From DATATV01 sp035551355 (GTDB taxonomy: Bacteria; Actinomycetota; Actinomycetes; Mycobacteriales; Pseudonocardiaceae), in the NCBI GenBank assembly GCA_035551355.1, contig DASZNF010000091.1, positions 1 through 55,682 on the forward strand: a DNA stretch of 55,682 nucleotides, written 5' to 3'. How positions within the stretch are numbered: the stretch's first letter is position 1; each line of letters starts with the position of its first letter. This document shows positions 16,316 to 23,793 of this stretch, piece by piece. A program made the translations under genes and the position numbers. The notes beneath the pieces were generated by a model. That model saw only the letters and a program-made list of their open reading frames with translations, did no database searches and was not told where the DNA came from.

Positions 16316-18049
16316 ATGGCCAGTGTGGCCGAGCAGATGGTGCGCATGCTGCGCGACTCCGGGGTGCGCCGCATCTACGGGATCGTCGGCGACAGCCTGA
16401 ACCCGATCGTGGACGCGGTCCGCCGCACCGAGGGCATCGACTGGGTGCACGTCCGGCACGAGGAGACCGCCGCGTTCGCCGCGGCCGCCGAGGCCCAGGT
16501 GACCGGGAAACTCGCGGTCTGCGCGGGCTCCTGCGGGCCGGGCAACCTGCACCTGATCAACGGCCTGTACGACGCGCACCGCAGCGGAGCGCCGGTGCTG
16601 GCCATCGCCTCGCACATCCCGTCCGCGCAGATCGGCAGCGGCTTCTTCCAGGAGACCCACCCGGACCGCCTGTTCGCCGAGTGCAGTCACTTCAGCGAAC
16701 TGGCCTCCCAGCCCGAGCAGATGCCCCGGCTGCTGCGGGTGGCCATGCAGACCGCGGTCGGCCGCCGCGGGGTGTCGGTGCTCTCCATCTCCGGCGACGT
16801 GGCCGAACGGCGCGCGCCGGTGGCCGGGGCGCCGAAGGTCGCACTGGTCACGCCCAATCCGGTGGTGCCGCCGGCCGGGCAGATCGCCGACCTGGCCACC
16901 CTGCTCAACGACAGCGACCGGGTGATGATCTTCGCCGGTGCGGGCTGTGCGCACGCGCACGACGAGGTGATGGAGCTGGCGAGCCGGCTGGCCGCGCCGG
17001 TCGGGCACTCGCTGGGTGGCAAGGAGTGGATCCAGTACGACAACCCGTTCGACGTGGGCATGAGCGGCCTGCTCGGCTACGGCGCCTGCTACGACGCCAT
17101 GCACGAGGCCGACCTTGTCCTGCTGCTGGGCACCGATTTCCCTTACGACACCTACCTTCCGCAGGCGCGCACCGTGCAGGTGGACACCGATCTGGCCGCG
17201 CTGGGCCGGCGCACCCCGCTGGAACTGGCCGTGCACGGTGATGTCCGGTCCACCATCGACGCGCTGCTTTCCCAGCTGCGCAACCGATCCGATCGGTCCT
17301 TTTTGGACCATATGTTGCGTGAGCACGCCCGGTCGCTGGAGCGAGTGGTCTCGGCCTACACCACCAAGATCGAGAACCGCACCCCGATCCACCCGGAGTA
17401 CGCCGCCGACATCCTGGACGAGGTGGCCGGGGACGACACGGTGTTCACCGTGGACACCGGCATGGGCAACGTGTGGGCCGCGCGCTACCTGACCCCGAAC
17501 GGCCGCCGCCGGGTGATCGGCTCGTTCCGGCACGGCAGCATGGCCAACGCGCTGCCGCACGCGATCGGCGCGGCGCTGGCCGAGCCGGGCCGGCAGGTGG
17601 TGTCCATCTCCGGGGACGGCGGGCTGGCCATGCTGATGGGAGATCTGCTCACCCTGGCCGCCTACGACATCCCGGTGAAGGTGGTGCTGTTCAACAACGC
17701 CAGCCTGGGCATGGTGAAACTGGAGATGCTGGTGGACGGCCTGCCCGACTATCAGACCGACCACGCCCCGGTGAACTTCAGCGCCATCGCCACCGCCTGC
17801 GGGATCAACTCGGTGCGGGTGGAGGACCCGGCGCAGATCCGGGACGCGCTGGCCAAGGCGTTCGCCCAGCCCGGTCCGGCGCTGGTGGAACTGGTGACCG
17901 ACCCGAACGCGATGTCCATGCCGCCCAAGATCACCGGCGAGATGGTGCGCGGGTTCGCGCTGGCGGCCAGCAAGACGGTGCTCAGCGGCGGCGTGGGCAA
18001 GATGATCAACCTGGCCCGCAGCAACGTGCGCAATGTGCCCCGCCCGTGA
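16316..18049 (+). CDS. poxB: Pyruvate dehydrogenase (quinone) / pyruvate oxidase
   Basis: This 577-residue ThDP- and FAD-dependent enzyme converts pyruvate to acetate and CO2, passing electrons to quinone at the membrane. The catalytic Glu is in WVHVRHEETAAFAA (E50, as in E. coli PoxB). CAGSCGPGNLHLINGLYD, HIPSAQIGSGFFQETHP and the ThDP signature GDGGLAMLMGDL through LFNNASLGM are all present. The C-terminal basic, hydrophobic tail (KMINLARSNVRN) fits the lipid-binding segment. The ATG at 16316 follows AAGGAGA. It is divergent from a LysR gene with a shared palindrome. Acetate made here could be recovered by the ActP-type symporter further right. Confidence 0.93.
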   Translation: MASVAEQMVRMLRDSGVRRIYGIVGDSLNPIVDAVRRTEGIDWVHVRHEETAAFAAAAEAQVTGKLAVCAGSCGPGNLHLINGLYDAHRSGAPVLAIASHIPSAQIGSGFFQETHPDRLFAECSHFSELASQPEQMPRLLRVAMQTAVGRRGVSVLSISGDVAERRAPVAGAPKVALVTPNPVVPPAGQIADLATLLNDSDRVMIFAGAGCAHAHDEVMELASRLAAPVGHSLGGKEWIQYDNPFDVGMSGLLGYGACYDAMHEADLVLLLGTDFPYDTYLPQARTVQVDTDLAALGRRTPLELAVHGDVRSTIDALLSQLRNRSDRSFLDHMLREHARSLERVVSAYTTKIENRTPIHPEYAADILDEVAGDDTVFTVDTGMGNVWAARYLTPNGRRRVIGSFRHGSMANALPHAIGAALAEPGRQVVSISGDGGLAMLMGDLLTLAAYDIPVKVVLFNNASLGMVKLEMLVDGLPDYQTDHAPVNFSAIATACGINSVRVEDPAQIRDALAKAFAQPGPALVELVTDPNAMSMPPKITGEMVRGFALAASKTVLSGGVGKMINLARSNVRNVPRP

Positions 18050-18116
18050 GACTCGGCCGGGAGGCCTGAGCGTGCGTACTATTTCCCGGTCGGAGTCGGT
18101 TTCGGGCGGGTGATGC

Positions 18117-19280
18117 ATGGCCGACCAGGAGGCGTGGCTGCGGGCCGCGGTCGAGATCACCAGCACCCTGCTGACCAGCACCGATCCCGGGGGCGCGCTG
18201 CGCCTGGTGGCCGAGCGGGCCCGGCAGCTGGCCGGCGCACCGGCGGCGGCCATCGCGCTGCCAGACGAGTCCCGGCCGGGCAACCTGGTGTTCGACGTGG
18301 TCGACGGCGCAGGCATGGACGCGGAGAGGCTGACCGGGCATTCGGTGCCGATCGCCGAAACCGGCTCGGGGCTGGTGTTCCGCACCGGCAAGGCGCACAT
18401 CTTCCGCGACTACGGAATACACGTCACTTCCCGTTCGGACGATCCGGGGCTGGCCTTCCCGCCAAAGGTGCGCCACCTGGACTGCGCGCTGGCCGTGCCG
18501 CTGGCCTTCGGCACCGACGTGCTCGGCGTGCTGGTGCTGTCCCGGTTCGCCGGTGATCCGCTGTTCACCGAGGAAGACCTGCGGATGACCGAGATGTTCG
18601 CCGGGCAGGCCACCCTGGCCGTGCAGATCGCCCGCGGCGAGGAGGACCGGCGGCGGCTGGCCGTGTTCACCGATCGCGACCGCATCGCCCGCGACCTGCA
18701 CGACGTGGTGATCCAGCGGCTGTTCGCGATCGGGCTCGGCCTGCAGAGCGTGCGGCAGACCACCGCGGGCACGCCGGTGGCCGACCGGGTGGCCGGGCTG
18801 ATCACCGATCTGGATCAGACCATCCGGGACATCCGGCGCAGCATCTTTTCCCTGCACGACACCGCCGCGCCGACCGGCGGCCTGCGGGCCGACCTGATCG
18901 CCGCGGTCGGGGAGGCCTCGGCCGCGCTGGGTTTCCAGCCACGCCTGGGTTTCGACGGCCCGCTGGACTCGGCGGTGCCCGACCCGATCCGCGCCGATCT
19001 GCTGGCCTGCCTGCGCGAGGCGCTGTCCAACACCGCCCGGCACGCCGAGGCGCACACGGTGTCGGTGGAGGTGGCGGTGGACAAGGCCGGCCGCGGGCTG
19101 AGCCTGGAGGTGGTGGACGACGGCGTTGGCCTACCCCCGCAGCGCATCCGGCACAGCGGCCTGGCCAACCTGGCCGACCGGGCCAGCCGGTGGGGCGGCA
19201 CGCTGGCACTGGAGGCGTCGGCGGCCGGTGGCGTCCGGCTCCACTGGGCCGTCCCGCTCCCCCGCCCGGCCATTCGCTAG
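18117..19280 (+). CDS. GAF-domain sensor histidine kinase (DevS/NarL type), orphan
   Basis: This 387-residue soluble kinase has an N-terminal GAF domain (about 20-175; VAERARQLAGAPAAAIAL, ALAVPLAFGTDVLGVLVL). A HisKA_3 dimerisation domain follows with the phospho-acceptor H195 in RIARDLHDVVIQRLF, then a HATPase domain (EALSNTARHAEAH N-box, VVDDGVGLP, GLANLADRA). No transmembrane segment is seen. DevS-like GAF kinases may bind haem and sense O2, NO or redox state, but only one GAF is present and no haem ligand can be assigned. No response regulator is adjacent. It is convergent with a TetR gene; the two stop codons overlap. Confidence 0.87.
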   Translation: MADQEAWLRAAVEITSTLLTSTDPGGALRLVAERARQLAGAPAAAIALPDESRPGNLVFDVVDGAGMDAERLTGHSVPIAETGSGLVFRTGKAHIFRDYGIHVTSRSDDPGLAFPPKVRHLDCALAVPLAFGTDVLGVLVLSRFAGDPLFTEEDLRMTEMFAGQATLAVQIARGEEDRRRLAVFTDRDRIARDLHDVVIQRLFAIGLGLQSVRQTTAGTPVADRVAGLITDLDQTIRDIRRSIFSLHDTAAPTGGLRADLIAAVGEASAALGFQPRLGFDGPLDSAVPDPIRADLLACLREALSNTARHAEAHTVSVEVAVDKAGRGLSLEVVDDGVGLPPQRIRHSGLANLADRASRWGGTLALEASAAGGVRLHWAVPLPRPAIR

Positions 19281-19912
19281 GGCGCGAGGCCGCCGACCAG
19301 GGTGCGCACCACCGCGGGCAGTTGCCCGGCCAGTTCGGTCCGGGCGGTGCCCGCGACCTGGCCGGTGAGGGCGAGCAGGATGCTGGCCCCGGTGAACAGG
19401 GTGGTGGTCGCGATCAGGTCCACCGGGCCGATCCGGCCCAGTTCCTGTTCCGCGGCCAGGTACTCAGCCACCCGCTGCTGGTAGACCTGCGGGCCGTAGG
19501 GTTCGTCGTGGATGGCGGCCAGGAACCGTTGCAGCAGCGCGGGTTCGGACAGCAGCCCGGCGAACAGCGGCAGCGCGTCGGCGTTGAGTTCCAGCACGGC
19601 CAGCGCGTAGGTCTGCAGATTGTCCACGACCTCGCCGGTGCCCGGCGCGGGCAGATCGGTGTCGAACTGCTTGACCAGCCGGGTGAACCGGCGGGCCAGC
19701 GCGGTGATCAGCAGGTCGCTCTTGTCCGCGAAGTAGTTGTACAACACCCCGTCGGACACACCGGCGGCGCGCGCGATGTCCCGCGTGGTGATCGCCGAGA
19801 CCTGCCGCTCCGCGAGCATCTTCTCGGCCACCTCGATCAGGTGCTCGCGCAGCGCGGTGGCCGGATCGTCGCCGACCCGGCCACTGATCGCCTTGGCTCG
19901 CCTAGGTGACAT
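19277..19912 (-). CDS. TetR-family repressor of the adjacent ABC exporter
   Basis: This 211-residue TetR protein has an N-terminal HTH (TTRDIARAAGVSDGVLYNYF, about 42-61) and a helical ligand-binding domain. It overlaps the end of the permease gene by 11 bases and is third in the operon ATPase-permease-tetR. The operon is preceded by a 44-bp near-perfect palindrome, which is almost certainly its operator. This gives a simple circuit: the exporter substrate binds the repressor and induces the pump. The ligand is unknown. The stop codon overlaps that of the convergent histidine kinase. Confidence 0.88.
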   Translation of the reverse strand: MSPRRAKAISGRVGDDPATALREHLIEVAEKMLAERQVSAITTRDIARAAGVSDGVLYNYFADKSDLLITALARRFTRLVKQFDTDLPAPGTGEVVDNLQTYALAVLELNADALPLFAGLLSEPALLQRFLAAIHDEPYGPQVYQQRVAEYLAAEQELGRIGPVDLIATTTLFTGASILLALTGQVAGTARTELAGQLPAVVRTLVGGLAP

Positions 19913-20633
19913 CGCGTCGAACAGTAGTCGACACGGCCGCTGCCACGAACAACACGGTGTACGCGATGAGCACCACGGCTCCGGCCCACTGCGGCAGCAG
20001 ATCGCTGTCCGGGGTGAAATGGCCCAACGACTTGCCCGCGGCGAAGGGCAGCCAGCGCGCGCTGGAGCCGAACAACGAGGACATGCTCATCTCGATCACG
20101 GCGATCCAGCCCAGCGCCACCGCGACCGCGGCGACCAGGTTGCGCACCAGTGCGCCGACCCCGACGCCGATCGCGGCGAACAGGGCGTTCCACAGGATGC
20201 AGCCGACCAGGGTCTGCCACACCTCGGTGTCGCCCAGGTACAGCGAACCACCCTTGGCCGACAGCCAGATCGAGCCGACCACGGTCGCGGTCACCGCAGC
20301 CACCAAGCCGAACCCGAGCCCGGCAATGGTGTAGGTGATCACCTTCGCCCACACCACCCGGCCGCGTTTGGGGGTGGCCAGATAGGTGTCGGTGATCGTC
20401 TTGTGCCGGTATTCCCCGGCGACCGCGAGCACGCCCAGCAGCAGGGTGAACATGGCCACCAGGCCGACGTGCATGACCGCCTGCCGGGAGGTCATGGGGT
20501 CGTGCGGGTCGTTGCTGTTGCCCACCAGCAGGCTGGCGATGCCGGCGATGATCACCGCCTGTTCGGCCGCCAGCAGCAACCAGACGGCTCGCATGGTGCT
20601 CAGTTTGCGGAATTCGTTGCGCACCAAGGTCAT
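19902..20633 (-). CDS. ABC-2-type exporter permease
   Basis: This 243-residue membrane protein has about six hydrophobic helices (for example AVWLLLAAEQAVIIAGIASLL, VGLVAMFTLLLGVLAVAGEY, GFGLVAAVTATVVG, LVGCILWNALFAAIGVGVGA, and AVVLIAYTVLFVAAAV at the end). It has the GEYRHKTITDTYLATPKR motif seen in ABC-2 permeases of the bacitracin/antibiotic export type. It overlaps the ATPase gene upstream (ATGA) and the TetR gene downstream, and works as a dimer with the ATPase. The substrate could be an antimicrobial or lipid; the sequence does not say. Confidence 0.85.
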   Translation of the reverse strand: MTLVRNEFRKLSTMRAVWLLLAAEQAVIIAGIASLLVGNSNDPHDPMTSRQAVMHVGLVAMFTLLLGVLAVAGEYRHKTITDTYLATPKRGRVVWAKVITYTIAGLGFGLVAAVTATVVGSIWLSAKGGSLYLGDTEVWQTLVGCILWNALFAAIGVGVGALVRNLVAAVAVALGWIAVIEMSMSSLFGSSARWLPFAAGKSLGHFTPDSDLLPQWAGAVVLIAYTVLFVAAAVSTTVRRDVT

Positions 20634-21379
20634 CGTGCCACGCCTTTCCCCGGCGACGCGTCGTTTCCCGATGCCGCGGCCATTCCGTCGATCTCGGTCA
20701 ACCGGAGAAACGCGATTTCCAGTGAATCGCCGAGTTCCCGGATCGGTCCGGCGAAGCGCAGTGTGCCGTTACCGATGATGACCACCGTGTCGGCGGTCTG
20801 CGCGACCTCGGACAGCACGTGGCTGGACACCAGCACGGTGCCGCCGGCCGCCGCGTGGTCGCGCAGCAGCCCGCGCAGCCAGGCCATACCGCCGGGGTCG
20901 AGGCCGTTGCCGGGTTCGTCCAGGATCAGCACGTCCGGGCTGCCCAGCAAGGCACCGGCCAGGCCGAGCCGCTGCCGCATGCCCAGCGAGTAGCCGCCGA
21001 CCCGGCGGTGGCCCGCGTCGGTGAGGTCCACCAGGTCCAGCACCTCGTCGACCCGGGACCGGGACACGCCGGTGACCTGGGCCAGGATGCGCAGGTGGTC
21101 CCGGGCACGACGGCCCGGGTGGCAGCCGGTGGCCTCCAAGACCGCGCCGACCACCCGGCGCGGGGCGGCAATTTCGACGTACCGCAGGCCGCCGATCAGC
21201 GCCTGTCCCCCGGTCGGCCGGACCAGGCCGAGCAGCATGCGCAGCGTGGTGGTCTTGCCCGCGCCGTTGGGGCCGAGAAAACCGGTGATGCGGCCCGCGG
21301 GCACGTCGAATCCCAGTTCCCGCACGGCGTGCACCGGGCCGAACCACTTGCTCAGGCCCTGAATCACGATGTCGGTCAT
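20630..21379 (-). CDS. ABC exporter ATP-binding protein
   Basis: This 249-residue ATPase powers the adjacent permease. Walker A (GFLGPNGAGKTTTLRML), the ABC signature (YSLGMRQRLGLAGALL), Walker B (VLILDEPGNGLD) and the H-loop (VLVSSHVLSE) are all intact. The EPGNGLDPGG form is typical of drug/bacteriocin-type ABC-2 ATPases. It is the first gene of the ATPase-permease-tetR operon; its ATG (21377-21379) lies nine bases from the 44-bp palindrome, so repressor binding would block transcription initiation. About 35 C-terminal residues beyond the core contain no recognised domain. Confidence 0.92.
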   Translation of the reverse strand: MTDIVIQGLSKWFGPVHAVRELGFDVPAGRITGFLGPNGAGKTTTLRMLLGLVRPTGGQALIGGLRYVEIAAPRRVVGAVLEATGCHPGRRARDHLRILAQVTGVSRSRVDEVLDLVDLTDAGHRRVGGYSLGMRQRLGLAGALLGSPDVLILDEPGNGLDPGGMAWLRGLLRDHAAAGGTVLVSSHVLSEVAQTADTVVIIGNGTLRFAGPIRELGDSLEIAFLRLTEIDGMAAASGNDASPGKGVAR

Positions 21380-21388
21380 GCGCTCTCT

Positions 21389-21432
21389 CCATACTATGAG
21401 CGAACGTTCATGAACGTGCGCTCATAGTATGG
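21389..21432. promoter_or_regulatory. 44-bp near-perfect palindrome, TetR operator
   Basis: The left half (21389-21410, starting CCATACTATGAGCG) and right half (21411-21432, ending CGCTCATAGTATGG) match as inverted repeats at 21 of 22 positions; the core is ACGTTCATGAACGT. It sits 10 bases upstream of the exporter ATPase start. The length suits two TetR dimers. CATACTAT may double as the -10. Confidence 0.9.
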
Positions 21433-21475
21433 GCGCGGCCGGACCGCAGCGCAACAGTCGGGTTTTGTCGCCGCG

Positions 21476-22009
21476 CTATCCCGGGGTGTCGGCCAGCACC
21501 AGGTCCGGGGCGTAGGTGAGGTTGATGCTGGTGCCGCGCTTGGTGATGTCGGCGCCGTAGACGTGGATGGAGATGGTGCGCTCGGCGCTGTCGCAGGTGA
21601 CCCGGTGGATGTCCGGGCCCGCGGTCAGCACGGACACCTCGCCCACCCCGTTGACCAGCGTGCCGGTCGGGCGCAGCGCGGCCTCGTTCAGGGCGTAGCG
21701 GTGTTCGCGTTCCCGGCCGGTCAGCACCCCGGCCACGCACCAGGCAACGTGATCGTGGATCGGCGTGCCGTGCCCGGGCAGCCAGACCAGCGTAACGACG
21801 GAGAACCGGCCGGCCGGGTCGACGTAGAGCACGTGCTGCCGGTAGCGGTCCGGGTCCGGTTCCCGTTCGGCCGCTTCCAGCACATGCTCGAAACCGAGCA
21901 CCTCGGTGAGCATCTCCCCCGCGCCCAACGCGAACTTCTCGGTTCCGGCGGTGCGTTCGGACAGTGCGGTCAGCCGGGCGGTGAACCGGCGCATCACGAG
22001 ACTGGACAT
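21476..22009 (-). CDS. Cysteine dioxygenase-family cupin
   Basis: This 177-residue cupin matches cysteine dioxygenase, which adds O2 to cysteine to give cysteine sulfinate. The iron ligands are visible as H85 and H87 (GTPIHDH) and H135 (GPDIHRV). Y56/R57 in DRYRQHVLYVD lie where substrate-carboxylate residues are expected. C91 follows the HDH motif, close to the Cys of the mammalian Cys-Tyr cofactor. It is the last gene of the six-gene phosphosulfolactate operon and overlaps the phosphatase by 16 bases. Cysteine sulfinate can break down to pyruvate and sulfite, and sulfite is the co-substrate of phosphosulfolactate synthase. Another thiol dioxygenase activity is possible. An ATG at 22021 is an alternative start. 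Confidence 0.85.
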   Translation of the reverse strand: MSSLVMRRFTARLTALSERTAGTEKFALGAGEMLTEVLGFEHVLEAAEREPDPDRYRQHVLYVDPAGRFSVVTLVWLPGHGTPIHDHVAWCVAGVLTGREREHRYALNEAALRPTGTLVNGVGEVSVLTAGPDIHRVTCDSAERTISIHVYGADITKRGTSINLTYAPDLVLADTPG

Positions 22010-22587
22010 GGCACCCGCCATTCGGTCACCGACGCGTTGTCCACCACGGCCCGGAGCATCGGGCGACCAGGCTCGGGCGGGGTGGCCGCACTGGCCATCC
22101 GCACCGCGCCACCGTGGGTGACCACGATGATCTCGGCCTGCTCGCGCGCGTGTCTGCGCAGCGCGCGGTGCACCCGTTGGTAGAGCTGGACAATGCTCTC
22201 CCCACCGGGTGGCTGGGTGCCGGGCTGACGCCACAGCTTGTCGATGACGTCCTGCCAGGTGCCGGTGCCGTGTTCGGCGGCGAAGGAGTTTCCCTCGTAC
22301 TCACCGAGGTTCTGCTCGCGGAACTCCGCGTCGACGCTCACCGGCAGGCCGAGCCGGGCCGCGATGATCTCCGCGGTTTCCCTGGCCCGTACCAGATCGC
22401 TGGCCACGATCCAGCGCGCGCCCGGCGCCCGCAGGGCCAGTTCCTCCGCGGTGCGCGCGGCCTGGGATCGGCCCATCGGGGTCAACCCACCCGACCGCAC
22501 TGACTGGCCCTGGATCCGGCCGGCCAGATTCCACTCGCTTTCCCCGTGGCGTACCAGATAAAGCGCGTTACCGTCCATTGTGGACAT
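21994..22587 (-). CDS. Histidine phosphatase (phosphoglycerate-mutase family)
   Basis: This 197-residue enzyme has the RHG catalytic motif (LYLVRHGESEWN; phospho-acceptor H14) and the second His in VVTHGGAVR, with the acid in a NLGEYEGNSF loop typical of phosphatases rather than mutases. In this operon it follows phosphosulfolactate synthase and is the only phosphatase, so it could replace ComB and release sulfolactate from phosphosulfolactate. That is inference. The ATG at 22585-22587 is two bases after the VOC stop codon; a second ATG at 22576-22578 is possible. Confidence 0.85.
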   Translation of the reverse strand: MSTMDGNALYLVRHGESEWNLAGRIQGQSVRSGGLTPMGRSQAARTAEELALRAPGARWIVASDLVRARETAEIIAARLGLPVSVDAEFREQNLGEYEGNSFAAEHGTGTWQDVIDKLWRQPGTQPPGGESIVQLYQRVHRALRRHAREQAEIIVVTHGGAVRMASAATPPEPGRPMLRAVVDNASVTEWRVPCPVS

Positions 22588-22589
22588 CC

Positions 22590-22988
22590 TCAGTACTGGA
22601 GTCGCGGATCGTCGTAGTTCTTGAACTCGATCACGTTGTTGGACGGGTCGGCCAGGAAGATGGTGCGGTGCTGTTCCGCGGTGCCCTCGAACCGAAGCTG
22701 CGGCCCGGACAGCACCTTGAGCTTGCGGAACTCTACCAACCGCACCAGCCGGTCGAAGTCCTCGGCGTTGGCGAAGCTCATGCCGAAGTGCCGCGGATAG
22801 GCCACCGCCTCCTCGGGCACATCCTCGCACAGGTGGCACACAAGCTGGTCGCCGAAGAAATCCAGAGTGATCCGGTCGTCGTAGCGCCGGGCCAGCTTGG
22901 CGCCGAGGCCGAACACGTAGAAGTCCAGCGCCTCGTCCAGGTCACGCGCCGGGACGGCGACGTGACAGGCATCGTGCGTGTTACGCAT
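22590..22988 (-). CDS. VOC-family metalloenzyme of the sulfolactate operon
   Basis: This 132-residue single-module VOC protein keeps the three metal ligands expected for an active enzyme: H9 (DACHVAVPARD), H67 (RHFGMSF) and E121 (NNVIEFK). The family includes glyoxalases, epimerases, extradiol dioxygenases and fosfomycin-type transferases, so the reaction is open. It lies between phosphosulfolactate synthase (34 bases before it) and the phosphatase (two bases after), and presumably acts on the same intermediate or its product. Start ATG at 22986-22988. Self-resistance is less likely, as there is no other resistance gene. Confidence 0.8.
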   Translation of the reverse strand: MRNTHDACHVAVPARDLDEALDFYVFGLGAKLARRYDDRITLDFFGDQLVCHLCEDVPEEAVAYPRHFGMSFANAEDFDRLVRLVEFRKLKVLSGPQLRFEGTAEQHRTIFLADPSNNVIEFKNYDDPRLQY

Positions 22989-23022
22989 TGTCGTTGTCTC
23001 CCAATGGTTCTACGGTGAAAGG

Positions 23023-23793
23023 TCAGGCGGCCGAGGTGCTCGGCCGGCGCGGGCCGAACTGGGCGCCGGTGGTCAGCTGCAGCAGGGTGTCGCCGCGCAG
23101 TCCGCGGCGGAGGGTTTCCAGGCCGAGCACATCGGCCGCGGCCACATTGCCCAGGTTGACCTCCGGCCCGACCGTGCGGATCAGTTCGACCTGCAGTTCC
23201 TTGGTCGGGGCCTCGAACATCACCAGGGCCGGGTCGATCTCGGCCAGCACCGCGTGCAGCACGTCGTCGCGCATGTGCCCGTCGGCACCGGCGATCCCGC
23301 TGCGCCCGCTCTCCCGGGCCTCGGTGATCACCGTGACCGCGCCCGCGTCCAGGTCCTCGCGCAGCGCGTCCACCCAGTCCTGTGGGGTCAGCAGCGCCGA
23401 CCGGTCGGCGTCCTTGTAGCCGACCTCGGAGAGCACCGGCCGGTACCCGGCCAGCCGGCGCACGTACTCGGCCTTGCTGGACTGGTCCAGCGGGATGGTG
23501 CCGTTGGACACCTCGATGTGGGTGGCGCCCTTGCGATCCACGAAATCCAGGTAGTCGGTCAGTTGCCCGGTCCACACGTAGTGCTCGAACAGGGTGCCGC
23601 CGAAGTAGAAGCCGATGTTGTGTTCGCGCAGCACGGCGATCTTGTGGTCCAGGTCGCGGGTGACCAGCGCGGTGCCCCAGCCGAACTTCACCAGATCGAT
23701 GTACTGGCCGTGGCTGCGCACCACATCGGCGAACGCGCCGGTGGGCAGGCCGGGGTCGATCATCATGGTGGTGCCGCAAGAGGTGTCGGTCAT
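23023..23793 (-). CDS. comA: Phosphosulfolactate synthase (ComA/PF02679 family)
   Basis: This 256-residue TIM-barrel enzyme joins sulfite to phosphoenolpyruvate to make phosphosulfolactate. It was described in methanogen coenzyme M synthesis and, in Bacillus, for spore sulfolactate. Family marks are YIDLVKFGWGTALV, FYFGGTLFEHYV, HIEVSNGTIPL (archaeal form usually EVSDG), LSEVGYKD and VMFEAPTKELQ. The ATG at 23791-23793 overlaps the acyltransferase stop (ATGA), so it is coupled to acyltransferase translation. Finding it with a phosphatase and cysteine dioxygenase argues for a sulfolactate pathway; no other coenzyme M genes are present. Confidence 0.88.
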   Translation of the reverse strand: MTDTSCGTTMMIDPGLPTGAFADVVRSHGQYIDLVKFGWGTALVTRDLDHKIAVLREHNIGFYFGGTLFEHYVWTGQLTDYLDFVDRKGATHIEVSNGTIPLDQSSKAEYVRRLAGYRPVLSEVGYKDADRSALLTPQDWVDALREDLDAGAVTVITEARESGRSGIAGADGHMRDDVLHAVLAEIDPALVMFEAPTKELQVELIRTVGPEVNLGNVAAADVLGLETLRRGLRGDTLLQLTTGAQFGPRRPSTSAA

